From positions 2,311,001-2,375,000 of the forward strand of contig JAITYX010000058.1 in the NCBI GenBank assembly GCA_021018815.1: a stretch of 64,000 bases of DNA. Reading direction: 5' to 3'. Positions 44,671 to 55,960 of the stretch are shown here, piece by piece. A program made the translations under genes and the position numbers. Source of the stretch: Talinum fruticosum (lineage: Eukaryota; Streptophyta; Magnoliopsida; Caryophyllales; Talinaceae). A model generated the notes under the pieces. The model did no database searches. It saw nothing but the letters and a program-made list of their open reading frames with translations, and was not told the DNA's origin. Position 1 is the first letter of the stretch. Every line of letters starts with the position of its first letter.

Positions 44671-45424
44671 ATTTTAAACAAGATAAATTCTAACTTGGAT
44701 CGAGAGAGGAATAGTATAGGTATTACTTGACCTCTTACCCGAGATTTTAGTCTCTTTGGTAGTTGCATCACAAATGTAGCAATTGGTCCGAGTGAACCTT
44801 ACCTCTTGACCTTTGTCACAAAACCGAGAGATGCTCGAGCAGATTGTACATTAATCCCTTAACAAGATAAACTGGACTCGACTAGGTTGTCTCCTTCACT
44901 AATCTTGCCAATCCTAACTATTTTACCCTTACTATCATCTCCAAATGTGACTTTGACACCTTTAAAATATTCCAATTCGGAAAAGAGTCTTGAATCTCCC
45001 GACATGTGGCGTGAACATCCACCTGTCTAAGTACCAATGACCTTTCGTCCTTTTCTAAGTTACCTACAAGTCGAAACACACTAACCCTTCTCACTTCCTC
45101 TAATGAACCTAGTAACTCCCTTTACTATGGTCCTTTTCTAAGGAAGAAGACTCTTGGGAACCCAGATTTTAATGACTTTGGGTTTGGTCTGATTCTGAGT
45201 CTTCTTTTTATAAAAGTAAGCCTCGTGTCTCTTTCTTTTATAAACAAGTGGAGAAGGTTTTCTCCTGTAAACTGGTCCGGGCTCGGTTCTTCTTTAATTC
45301 TAACGAATAAGACCATACTCGGCCTTCCCGAACTTCACGGTTCGGAGTCCTTCTTGAAAAGATTGGAGTAGGAATTAGATTCCTCGTCATCGTTAAAACC
45401 AAGTCCTTATTTCCTGAAGCAACC
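44671..45424 (-). pseudogene. Protease and gag/linker remnant, copia 2
   Basis: HWYLDRWMFTP-like at about 45043-45010 is the decayed protease centre (DSG lost). 45316-45125 is the basic linker (DQFTGENLLHLFIKERDTRL, KSGFPRVFFLRKGP) also seen in copia 1. Ends at the copia 3 LTR. Confidence 0.65.
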
Positions 45425-46914
45425 TGAAGGTTTGCACTTAGAGAGTCTTAGTCACACTAGAGGGGGTGAATAGGATGATGAGGAAATTTTAACAAACTTG
45501 GAAAATTAAAGCTTGAAAGGAATAATCAAGACAATCTTAGTCTAGATTGGACTTAGAAAAGTGTGAACTCGGATATTTGTGGAAACCCTCTTGGGGCGAA
45601 AACCACGGCTAGTGCCAATCCAAGCACCAAGTTAAATGCACTACTTTGAATCCACAAAATACAGCAGATCGACTCAACCATAATTGCCCCCTTAAACAAT
45701 TCCTTGCAGAGTTTTCCTAGACTCGGAAGTTCCCTTATCCGATCTAGTACTTCCTAACTAAGGTAACCTTTGTAGCTAGGGACAACCGAGCTGAGTTAAC
45801 CCTTACAGCTCAGTCCAAGGACTTTACACGAAAGTAAGAAAGAGTATGTGACTGATTACAAGACTTTACAACTCGGAAAGTATGAATTACAAGCTAGGAG
45901 TTGTGAATAGAATATTAAATATGAATATAATAACTTTCGCTTAAGTAATGTGTATTGACAATAAATCTAGCGAGTCTCAAGCAATCTTCTAGTCTTGTGA
46001 AATGGCTTCTAATTATATATGACCAAGCAAATTAGCCGTTGTGACTCTCTTCTAAATAGAAGTCATTTGTGACCGTTGTAACGGTTCTTCTTAGTGACTC
46101 GAAAAGATCCGTGGAGATGTGAATGTCGTGCAACGGCTCCGGACTCCAAAGGATGCTCCAATCAACTGGTGGTGTATGAAACGTAAGGTGGAAACCATTG
46201 TTGAGCTAAGGGTTGAAGATTTCTAGTTTTGGAAACAGAAAACCTTAACACACAGCTCGAGCCTTGTTCGAAGTACAAAAGCCTTGTCTACTCGGTGATT
46301 AACGACTTGAAGCCGATTACTTTTGTAATTCAAAATAAGATAACCTCGTTTGGATAACCTACAAAAGTAAATAATTTTGGTTCTCCAAGTATAAAATATT
46401 TGGTCTAAGATTAGACACAGATAATAATTTAATTAGGATAATTAAGTTCATAATTATCTTAGGCCTAGAAGAGTGGCATTTTTGGAGTCTAATGTTCATT
46501 ATAATAAAATTCCATAAGAGTCGAGTCTCAGGAAAGATTAAGTTATCGAGAAAATATGAGAGTATAAGTACCTGATCTAGACAAATAATTCTTAAATAGA
46601 CATGTTGACTTAGAAAGATGAATTAAAGTTGTAATTCACTCGTAGCTCATAATATGAAGTCGAACTTAGATTAGAAGTGTAAGAGAGATTATTTGAACAT
46701 GCGATAAATCTAACTTGTTTCGAGTGATTGAGAAACAATAATGTGAGTTGATTAACAAGAATGTGGATTCCGAGTGAGTCGAATCGAATGAAAACATATG
46801 CAATAGTTTCTACATTACTCGTAACGACTTGTAATCAAAACTTAGGAGGGATGCGGTTTGTACATGAGTCCTTGATAGTACTCGAATGATATAAATTCGG
46901 AGTCCGAATCTTCA
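45425..46914 (-). repeat. 3' LTR of copia 3
   Basis: 1490 bp, TGAAGGTTTGCACTTAG to CGAATCTTCA, followed by the ATCTCCCCTTTTT polypurine tract (46915-46927). CNGTTR motifs at 46033-46210 (CCGTTG, CCGTTG, AACGG, CAACGG). The - strand TATA box is decayed (TATATAAT). Confidence 0.88.
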
Positions 46915-47225
46915 ATCTCCCCTTTTTAATGAAAGACATTCCATACTCGGATAGAAACTTTCTTAGTGAAAAAATCAATAGTTTTCATTCGCACTCATTT
47001 GACAAAGAATGTGTAAGAGCTTAGAATAAAATATCGTAGAAGAATGAAGTGATTCGGACTTAGAATATTGTTGCAGATAGCTCATTTGATAAAAAGTTGT
47101 GAGTAGTTATATCGGAGAAAAATAGAGAAATGAGATGATATAACAGAGCAAAACAAAATGAGAAATTTATACTCGTAAAGAAGTTATTCTCGGAAAGCAA
47201 TATGCTCGAAATTAGAAACTTCATT

Positions 47226-47243
47226 CATATATATATATATATA
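47226..47243. repeat. AT dinucleotide microsatellite
   Basis: About eight AT repeats in the 3' untranslated part of copia 3. Absent from the other copies. Confidence 0.8.
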
Positions 47244-47299
47244 CATACACAGAAAAATACGCTTGTGAAGACGTTAAAGATCTTGGCGGTGGGAGCACT

Positions 47300-48802
47300 G
47301 GGATCTCTCGGAATGGGCTCAGCTCGAGTGGATGAATCAAGCACAAGGTCATCCAGAGGCTCATCCTCTTGGAACATTGCAGAAGGAGGTGTTTCCTCGG
47401 GTTTGACTACTGCCGACCGTCCAACATCAATAGGGTCTTCTAAGTCACTCGGACTGCCGTCCGAGCTTATCGACTTTGGTTGAGGAGCGGGAGCACCTTA
47501 GCCCTCGCCTTCGTCGTGCTTCTCTCCTTCTTCCTCTTTCTCTTCTTCCTCCTTCTCCTCGAAGGAGCTTCTTCACCCGCAACCTCCTCTTCTTCTTCAA
47601 CCGCCTCTCCGGATGGAGACTTGGCACGGCTCGAGGACTCTTCGGATGTTTCGAGCTACCCGGGTCTTGACCCGCTCCGGAGCGCCTTTCTCCGAGGAGC
47701 TCGATCATCTCCCGCCGCTTCTTAGCCAAAGCCTTCATCTCGAGAAGCACATCTTGCTGTTCGCGCATTTGAGATTGGACTATTTTTGGTTGATTGTCAT
47801 AGACTCGAAAGACGATCTTGAAGGAGCGGAGAGTATCCTGGATTTCCGGATATCGAAGAGAGCTTGTCTATCATCGTGTTACACAAAGCGGCAATGACAG
47901 AGGAAGTTGGACTTGAGGTGGAAGCACCACAAGGTACAGGAGGGAGTGAGAGAGGAGTCTCGAGTCCGAGTCCGAGTCCGAGGCGGAGGAGAAGGTTGCC
48001 TCGCTTTGAGTTGTGAGCCCGGACACCCGGTTGGGTTTCCTAGTATCTATAGCCAAGAAGCTCTTCTCTGCGAACTACTATGGCAGTCTCGGACACTTTG
48101 TTGAGGGAACGGGACCTTGAATTGTTTAAAGATAAGGGTGAGAAGAGCTCGAAAGGGAGAGGAGCGGATTTCTTAGTCCGAGCTCGTACGAAGGCGATCC
48201 GCTCAATGATAGCAGGGAAGAGATCTACATCGTAGCCCTCGAGAATGTCAAATAAAGCTTTGAGAATTTTTAAATTTTGATTCTCTTTGCTTGAATGATG
48301 AGAAAAGAAGGTTCTCATCAGCAAGAAGCAGAGAAGATGAGCCTCGGTCTTCATCCGAGTCACGTAAAAGTTTTTGCTCGACTCGGGGCTTCCTTGGTAT
48401 ACTTTTCAAAAATTCATTAGCAACCTCGTTGAAGGGGATGAGGTTGCTGTTGAGGAAAATAGAAGAAACTTTAAAAAGTCAATAGAGGAGAGAAAGATTG
48501 ATACGAACTAATGTGTTGCGAACTCCGGGGTGATGATCCCTCCGAGCGGAGAAAGGTATGAGTAGAATTCACGAACGAGTTCTAGGTATATGAATTCACC
48601 GAAATAGAGGAAATTCTATACCCCTGTAGTTTTGATGTGTTTCAACCACGAGAATTTTGTGGTTGGGAAAAATTTATCATCCAACGTAAGGTGTTGAGTG
48701 ACAAGGATCTTAGAGGGGTTGGAAGACCCTCTTGACTTTTAGTTCTAGGTTTCTTGGAGTGCGGAACCAGGAAAATTTTGAGCGAGAACCTCATTTAGGC
48801 AT
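47300..48802 (-). pseudogene. Envelope-position ORF, copia 3
   Basis: Homologous to 29074-27485. ATG at 48802-48800. Recognisable: FVRARTKKSAPLPFELF and the LFDILEGYDVDLFPAIIERI block (48363-48040), and the C-terminal MREQQDVLLEMKALAKKRRE (47768-47709), a heptad-like helix. The charged tail has runs of Lys/Arg in one frame and Glu in another. Frame breaks between blocks. Confidence 0.62.
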
Positions 48803-48970
48803 GGTTTTGAGATCTTTAAGAAGAAAGTGAATTAGCTCGAAGAAAAGAGAGAGAGAGTAGTGAGAGATTGAGAGAACCGAGATTGCTTTAGATGTGAGAT
48901 TGTATTAGTAAGTATGCGAGAATAAATGCTAGCAGAGAGTAAAGTAGGGAAATGAAGGAAAAATAGATGC

Positions 48971-48978
48971 TATTTATA
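48971..48978 (-). promoter_or_regulatory. TATA box upstream of the envelope-position ORF, copia 3
   Basis: CTATAAATAGC on the - strand, about 170 bp upstream of the ATG, followed by a CT-rich leader (complement of GAGAGAGAGAGTAGTGAGAG). The same arrangement as copies 1 and 4. Confidence 0.5.
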
Positions 48979-49379
48979 GTGAAAGGAATGTCCTTCACTA
49001 TCCGTTCGACCCAACTCTCTAACGGTCTCCTTGGACCGATGTGTCCGTTTCGCTCTCCAGCGGTTACAATTCCAAGTGTCCTGTCTCCCAACGGCTAATT
49101 CACTAATCGATACATGCGAGAGAAAGAGAGAAAAAGAGAGATATTTTAAACGAAATTTCTGAAATTCTCCGCTACTCTAGAGATGATTTCAAAAGTTTGA
49201 AATCCAATTTTCTCAAAACCGAGTCCGACTCATTAAAGTTTCGATCGACTCAAAAGCGCAAATGAATAATAATTCTTAGCTCGTATAACTTGGTCAACTG
49301 CACAAATTGTGATTAAGATATAGAGAAGAAACATGTAACACATAGTCATTTAAGATAATTTCACTTTTGAAAAACACAT

Positions 49380-50049
49380 AATCATGCATTTATAATGCCA
49401 TGTTCATTCCTAATAAAGCAAAACCGATCCTCACTAAGTGGCTTAGTAAAGATATCAGTTATGTGAAGTTTTGTAGGAATGAATTCAAGTTCCGTATCAC
49501 CTTTCTCATAATGGTCTCTCGAAAATGATACATGACCTCAATATGCTTCGTCTTTGAGTGTTGAATTGGATTCGTAGTGGCGCCGATTGCACTCTCATCA
49601 TCACACTTGATTGGAATTAATTTGAATGATAGTCCAAGGTCTTTCAAGTGTTGCTTGATCCAAAGAATCCGAGCACATCATGCTCCAAGTACAATGTACT
49701 CAGCTTCAGCAGTTGATAGAGCAACCGACTTCTACTTCTTTGAGTGCCAAGATATGAGGGATTAACCTAGAAGCTGGCATGCTCCTGAGGTGCTCTTTCT
49801 ATCAACCTTATATCTAGCATAGTCGGTGTTTGAATATCCACTGCGCATCGGTTCCGAGTGTCTTGAAAACCATAGACCTAGATTTGGAGTCCCCGCAAGA
49901 TATCTAAAAATTCTCTTCACCGCAGATAAGATGTGATTCTTTTGGATTACCTTGGAATCTTGCACACAAATATACACTAGACATTATGTCCGGCCTACTA
50001 AATGTGTGATATAGCAGAGATCTAATCATACCTCGATAAAATTTTTGAT
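49380..50049 (-). pseudogene. RNase H, copia 3
   Basis: Frame 49977-49762 reads AVKRIFRYLAGTPNLGLWFS and SGYSNTDYARYKVDRKSTSG; the second acidic residue of SDADYAG has become N/T. Frame 49647-49459 reads MKDLGLSFKLIPIKCDDESA and HSKTKHIEVMYHF. Frame change at about 49720. Confidence 0.82.
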
Positions 50050-51060
50050 CTATGGCTTTACCTTTTTCAGTCCGAGTCCAGCTTTTATGCAGCTACTCAT
50101 TGGTGTTGCTGCATGTTTCGCATCTAGAAGCTTGTACTTCTTCAGTAACTCCTTATTATACTTGGATTGATGGACATAGATGTCATCTTTGTCTTGTTTG
50201 ATTTGTAGACCAAGGAAGAAATTGAGCTCTCCCATCACACTCATTTGGAATTCCTGTCTCATTAACTCGGAAAAACTTGACATAGATTTTCATTAGTAGC
50301 TCCAAAATTGTATCATCAACATAAATTTGAACAATAACAAAGTCTTTACCCTTCGTTTTTATGAAAAGAGTTTTGTCAATCTGACCTCTTTTGAAATCAT
50401 TTTCAACCAAGAAAGTGCTCAATCTTTCATACCAAGCTCTAGGAGCTTGTTTAAGACCATAAAAAGCTTTTTGTAATTAGAAAACATGATTTTTTAATTC
50501 TGAGTTTTCAAATACAGGGGTTGCTCAACATAGACTTCCTCTTGATCGAAACCATTCAGAAAAGCACATTTGACATCCATTTGATACAATTTAATATTCA
50601 TGCTTGATGCAAATGCCAATACGATTCTAATTGTTTCAATCCTAGCAACCGGTGCAAAGGTTTCCCCACAATCAATTCCTTCTTCTTGATTGTAACCTTG
50701 AGCCACAAGTCTAGCCTTATTTTTACTACCAACCCATCGTCATCCAGTTTGTTTTTGAAAACCCATTTGGTTCCTATGACTTGGTGGTCAGAAGGTCATT
50801 TGGTCGTGGTCTAGAGTTGGTTTCTTTCAAATTGATTGAGTTCCTCTTGCATGGCCTCTACCCATTCAGGTCCATTTAGGGCCTCTAGTGCATTTCGGGT
50901 TCGAGTTAATGATATGAATGCAGTGAATGCACATAGATTTTGCAAAGAGGAACGAGTTCTTACCCCACTCGTTGATGTCAAATAAGATGTGTTCGAGTGG
51001 GTGACTTGAAGCATATTTGAAAGCTCTTCCTGTTCCGTGGTTCACAAGATTTATGGGTTG
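50050..51060 (-). pseudogene. Reverse transcriptase, copia 3
   Basis: The best-preserved copia RT here. Four frames tile it: 51014-50811 (ALEALNGPEWVEAMQEELNQ), 50706-50494 ([40 protein letters not shown]), 50422-50183 (FVIVQIYVDDTI, catalytic YVDD intact) and 50283-50050 (VMGELNFFLGLQIKQDKDDI). Three to four frame changes prevent expression as read. Confidence 0.88.
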
Positions 51061-51297
51061 AATTGGTTGATCTTCGAGTGATCTGATACAGCTTGCACTT
51101 GCTCATCCAATTGACTTTTAGAATTATGAGTTGGCTCTAGAACTAGTTCGATCCGAGTCATGGTATTTTGAGCTATCTCATTCTTAGTTGCTTTTCCTTG
51201 ACTTTCTCTCGAGCTTTCCTTCAAGCAAGATCATCTTCATCTCGATTGAGTTTCGGTTCCGAGAATGTTGACTTACTTGATTTTCCCTTATCAATCT
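51061..51297 (-). pseudogene. Integrase-RT linker, copia 3
   Basis: Acidic, charged linker equivalent to 31390-31600 in copia 1; no open frame. Ends in the target duplication AATCT of the nested solo LTR. Confidence 0.6.
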
Positions 51298-52519
51298 TGA
51301 AGGTTTGCTCTTGGAGAGTCTTAGTCACCCTAGAGGGGGTTGAATAGGGTGATGTGGAAATTTTAACAAACTTAGAATCTTTTTGCTTGAAAAGGATAAG
51401 CGACTGATTCCGAGTCTTGTGGTTGATTACAAGACCTTACAACTTAGAAAGATGTTAAGTATAGACTTGAAGGTGTAAGTAGAAGATTTAATGAGTATGA
51501 TACAAAGAGATATAATTTCAGCAATGGGTTCAGCAATCTTCCAGTCTTGTGAAGTGGGTTCTATTTATAGATAACCAAGCGATTAGCCGTTGTGACTATC
51601 TTCCGAATAGAAGTCCTCTGTGACCGTTGTAACGGTTTTTCTAAGTTGCTCGGAAAACATCGGTTGAGATGTAAACGTTGTGTAATGGCTCTTGACTACT
51701 TGGGATGTCCCAATCCACTGGTGATATCCGAAAAGTAGGGTGGAAATCACCGTTAAGCTTAGCGTTGAAGATTCCCGGCTTTGGAAACAGACAACCCTCA
51801 CACAATGTCTAGGCCTTGGTCAAAAGTAGAAAAAGCCTTGTCAGCTGGCGACTTGACATCTTGAAGCCGGTTACTTTTGTAATTCAAAAGTGGGATAACC
51901 TCGTTTAGATAACCTATAAAAGTAAACCAATTTTGGCTCTCAAAGTATAAAATCTTTTGTCCAAGATTAGACACGGATAATAATTTAATTAAGGTAATTA
52001 AGAGCATAATTATCCGAGTCGGAGAATAATGAAATTTTCTAAGTCTAATATTCATTATACTCAAATTCCATCCGAGTTAGTTTAGAGAAAGATCAAATTA
52101 GATAGAGAATATCGGAGAATGAGTACTTGATCTAGACAAATATAATTCAAACAAAACATGCTCACTTAGAGAGTTGAATTAACTTCGTAATTTACTTTAA
52201 CATAGAATATGAAGTGAGACCTTAGTTTGCAAGTGTTCGTGAGATTGTTTGAACCTACGATAAGTTTGAGTGTTGTCCGAGTGACTCGGAACCATCGGTG
52301 CGAATTGATGAGCAAGAGTATGCTTTCTAAGTAAGTCGAAACGAATGAAAACAATTGCAATAGTATCTATATCCGTAACACTCAAAAAGTTTCTATACCA
52401 CTCGTAGTAGTTTCTCGAGTACTCAGAATGACTTGTAATCAAAACTTAGAATAAATGAAGTTTATACCTGATTCTCTGGCAGTACTCATAATGATATACA
52501 TGCAAAGTCCGAGTCTTCA
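51298..52519 (-). repeat. Solo LTR nested in copia 3, AATCT duplication
   Basis: 1222 bp, TGAAGGTTTGCTCTTGG to GAGTCTTCA, flanked by AATCT at 51293-51297 and 52520-52524. It lacks about 270-300 bp found in other LTRs, with the join near 51400-51420. The - strand TATA box is CTATAAATAG (complement of 51551-51560). The CNGTTR cluster spans 51590-51760. Confidence 0.92.
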
Positions 52520-52524
52520 AATCT

Positions 52525-52968
52525 CATAAAAAACGTGGATGCTTTCTTCTACTTTGTTTAGTACATTTATTGAAAATGTGATATGCTTTACTATGAGATG
52601 AATAACCAAGAAAAATACCTTTGTCCGACCGAGCATCAAACTTGGTAAGATGATCCACACCATTATTATGAACATAACACTTACATCCGAAGGGTTTAAA
52701 GTATGAGATGTTGGGTTTCTTTCCCTTGTAGAGCTTGTATGGAGTTTTCTTCAAAATAGGTTTGATGAGGTATCTATTCAGAGTGTGTAGTTTGTTGTGT
52801 TTACTCGCCTCAGCCCAAAAATAGTAAGGCGGATCATGTTCAATTATCATTGTCCTTCTTATTTCTTCAAGAGTTCTATTCTTTCTCTCCACTACTCCAT
52901 TCTGTTGATGAGTTCGGGTGTGGAGAAGTTGGGGAGATACCATTCTTATCGCAGAACTCTGCAATGTA
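52525..52968 (-). pseudogene. Integrase C-terminal part, copia 3
   Basis: One open frame (53021-52524) reads HTRTHQQNGVVERKNRTLEE (catalytic Glu), PYYFWAEASKHNKLHTLNRY, KTPYKLYKGKKPNISYFKPF and FDARSDKGIFLGYSSHSKAY. It is continuous with 51297 across the solo LTR. The upstream integrase core, protease and gag are missing: at about 52965 the sequence switches to gypsy leader. Confidence 0.85.
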
Positions 52969-53649
52969 TTTGCATTACACATCCCGCGTTTTAGCAACCT
53001 TTGAACGTAGTTTATTATCATTGTTTGATCATAGGATCATTTTACCCCTTGTTAAACACTTCTAGTAAGAGGCTCCTACTGTGTCCCGGGCAGGCCAAAC
53101 TAGGCTTTATTACCAATGGAGGCGGCACCTCTTCCCTCATAGCACGCGCTCTTGATTTGTTGAGAGGTACCGAGGATTCTGGCATTTGTTGTTACCGTTC
53201 CCCAAAAGGACGACCAAATCGTCGGATTATGAGTCACCATGTATCCAATCGAGTCTAAACCTCTTTTGACAATAGATCTTTTGACTATTAGGTGGCACCT
53301 TGTCTTCATGTGCATGCTTGGATGAGTGTGGTTGTTTTAGATTTAATCTTTTACTTGTGAACCTTTAGGATTAGGTGTGGAGTGCTCGATTAGACCTTGT
53401 ATGGGTGCAAATAAAATACCTTAATAAAATTTCCTAGAGTCAGTCCATTATGTGCATATAGCCAAAACTCAAATTCCCTTTTCTTTTACTTTAGTCCATT
53501 ACTTGCATTTCCAAGTCGTATTAAAAATTTCTTTAAGCGCTTTAAGTAGTCACTGGCAATCGGTCCGTAAGGGACCTGCCAAGGTTCCTTCTATCCTTTA
53601 GTCAGTAGGTTTCTAGATTGTTTTTGACCTTCTTATTTATCCGCATCGT

Positions 53650-54015
53650 CATTTTGCATCTCATTTAGTCAAAATAAATTGATCTCAAATTAGGTGAGTT
53701 CGTTTTCCATTTTCATATGTCATTTACTCAAAATAAATTAATCTCAAATTAGGTGAGTCCATTTTACATTTTTCATTTAGCCAAAATAAATTCATCTCAA
53801 ATTACGTGAGTCCGTTTTCCATTTTCATATCTCATTTAGCAAAAATAATTTCATCTCAAATTAGGTGAGTCCGTTTTGCATTTCTCATTCAGCAAAAATA
53901 AATTCATCTCGGAGTAGGTGAGTTCATTTTGCATTTTTAATTTAGCCAAAATAAATTCATCTTAAATTAGGTGAGTCCTTTTTGCATTTCTTTCTAGGCA
54001 AAATAAATTCATCCC
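53650..54015 (+). repeat. Leader tandem repeat, copy D
   Basis: Six to seven units of about 58 bp: TTTAGCCAAAATAAATTCAT, then CTCAAATTAGGTGAGTCCG and TTTTGCATTT. GGTGAGTCC/TTC is kept in five units and CGTGAGTCC in one. Confidence 0.88.
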
Positions 54016-54500
54016 AAATTTAGGAAAATGCATTATCATATTTCATTTAACCAAGATGAATTCATCTTCCATTAAGAATCAATCATTCATTCATTCCAAT
54101 TATGCATGAACAAAATCATAAAATCATGCGTAACTAAGTCATAAGTCATCGCACACACTTCATTTTTGTTGCAATCTTTATGTGCATAAAAAAAGGAGCA
54201 TTCTTAGTCTCTTCGAGTCTTGCCCTTAAGTCCCTTCCTCCCAAAAGTGGTATTCTTTTACATGATCCTAAGACTTATCCTTTGGGCTGCAGAATAGAGA
54301 AGTCTACTACAAATGAGTACCGTCGGAATCTGAATTCGAAAAGCTTAGAACGCCTCAACAAGGACTTCGAAAAATCTTCTCCCTGCTTCTGCATAATGTT
54401 CGACTCCACGGTCGCACTCGGTGCAACATATTTTGCTGCACACCACACCGATTCAGTCTTTTTTCGTCATAGGAGATTACCTAGAAAGAATTCCCTTTTA

Positions 54501-55230
54501 ATGGATGGAACCCCGAACAGTCTCCTATTCTTGCTTTGCTTGATGAGAACTCAGCAAGGGTGGAAGCTAGGATAGATGCACGAGATCGAAGGTAGCGTCT
54601 ATATCAAGTGATCCTAAAGTTGTTCCGAAAGCTATTGAGGACATTAAGACAGATGAAGAAGGATAACTATTAAGAAGAGAAGGAAGAGTAAGTTCTCCAC
54701 CTTCACCTAGTCTATCTCCTCCAAACGCTCCTAAGCAAGAATCCCCTAAGCATGAATCCAAACCGTAAGCTCTGATCCACGTGTAAATCGGATAGAACGG
54801 ATGTTAAGGGAGTCATCCATGTTCAGTAATCACTATTTTGATAATAAGGGATTCATTTCAATCCCTAAAGGAAAACTACACACTAAATTCACCATACCTG
54901 CTATCAAGTTTAGAGGTTCGAGAATCCCTATCTTCATGTTCAAACTTCTTAGGACGTAGTTGACCCACGCAAGGTCACCAATTGGATGGGTCCGTGCAAG
55001 GAGTTCACATCAATACTCTTATAACACCGATCTACCAGCTACTCTTAGAGACTTGGAATTAATCAAACAAGGTGAGAAGGAAAGCTTCATAGACTTTCTC
55101 ACCCGATGAAGACCAAAGGCTACCCACATCGTAGACCGACTTTCCGAGAAGGACCAAGTCGAATCATCGGGAAGAACCTTAAACTTGACTATAATCAACA
55201 CCTCAAATTCTTACTAATGATGAACCTCTA
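54501..55230 (+). pseudogene. gag, gypsy copy D, with internal deletion
   Basis: The ATG at 54501 (MDGTPN) matches the gag start in B' and C. After stops, 54801-54955 reads MLRESSMFSNHYFDNKGF, ISIPKGKLHTKF. About 110 bp encoding the NIPxDTYHI-to-KWYN stretch is missing near 54955, where ACTTCTTAGGACG joins TAGTTGACCCACGC. The remainder encodes DPRKVTNWMGPCKEF and later capsid words in shifted frames. Confidence 0.75.
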
Positions 55231-55960
55231 AACCATTAAAGATACTAGCATGCTGATAGCGGAAGAACCGCCCACCATGACCACAAAAGTTGTGACGAGG
55301 AACAGAGGTAAATATCAATCCAAAGACAAGAAAAGCTCCAATACGAGTAATACTAGCAGGAGTACAGATGTCAATGCCCTTAACAAGTATACTAACTACA
55401 CTCCAATCGATAACTACTATACTCAAGCTCTTGACCATTTATTGGCTAAGGGAAAGATAGAATTGCCACCCAATACAACGGAATTAGAAACCGTAAAGCA
55501 CTCTAAAAACTAGGACACGGGAAAATTTTACAAATACCATCGTGCAGGAGGACATGCCACTCGAGCAATGTTAGACATTCAAGAACCAACTAGAGAGTAT
55601 GTTTTGAAATGGTCAACTCCGTTTACCGAAGGTTGCCCAAAATCCAAGTAATAGCAAACATCCTTTCGAGTGGCACCTTAACTATTTTTACTGAATCCAT
55701 TCCAGGTTAGTGGAACGCTTCGTCTTCATTTAAGAGATCGAGGAGTCCAAGCCACTTCTTAACTTACCTCCTTCGGATCAAGAAGTTCACAGCACTGTGG
55801 GCAACGCCGACGACAACAACGACAATTTGTGGGGCACACCACCTTTAGAAGAAGAAGACTTTTGGGAAAAACCTTAAGTCTAGAAATCCAATTTCTTACT
55901 AGATCTTGATGTCATAATGCACTCGTTGGGTCTACAACGGACTTAGGAAATCCCGGAAGA
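55231..55960 (+). pseudogene. gag C-terminus and spacer, gypsy copy D
   Basis: The 87-codon frame 55250-55513 reads EEPPTMTTKVVTRNRGKYQS, NKYTNYTPIDNYYTQALDHL and LAKGKIELPP, the family linker. Next comes a KFYKYHRAGGHAT-like knuckle remnant (about 55520-55560) and a stop-rich spacer. Confidence 0.65.

Larger units (their letters stand above)
37814..45424 (-). mobile_element. Ty1/copia element copia 2, 5' part lost
   Basis: Same family as copia 1, older. 3' LTR (left) 37814-39292, PPT at 39293, extra ORF, RNase H, RT, integrase, protease and part of gag up to 45424. There copia 3's LTR begins at TGAAGGTTTGC, and copia 2's own 5' LTR is not seen. Left flank in gypsy C is TAAAAGA. Gene order and direction are the same as copia 1. 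Confidence 0.85.
45425..52968 (-). mobile_element. Ty1/copia element copia 3, 5' part lost, with a nested solo LTR
   Basis: 3' LTR (left) 45425-46914, PPT, extra ORF, RNase H, RT and part of integrase. A solo LTR (51298-52519, duplication AATCT) splits the integrase C-terminal region. Integrase resumes 52525-52968 and then joins gypsy leader sequence. It was inserted in the gag/linker of copia 2 (left flank CAACC); the right-hand flank is not in the window. Confidence 0.85.

Noticed and set aside
47476..48485. Overlapping + strand ORFs with Leu/Phe-rich translations that look like membrane proteins
   Set aside because: They are the reverse reading of the Lys/Arg/Glu-rich tail of the copia 3 extra ORF. 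The hydrophobic runs are complements of GAA/AAG codons.
53650..54015. Regular repeats with spacers suggesting a CRISPR array
   Set aside because: Units are direct tandem repeats without unique spacers, in a plant retrotransposon leader; no cas genes.
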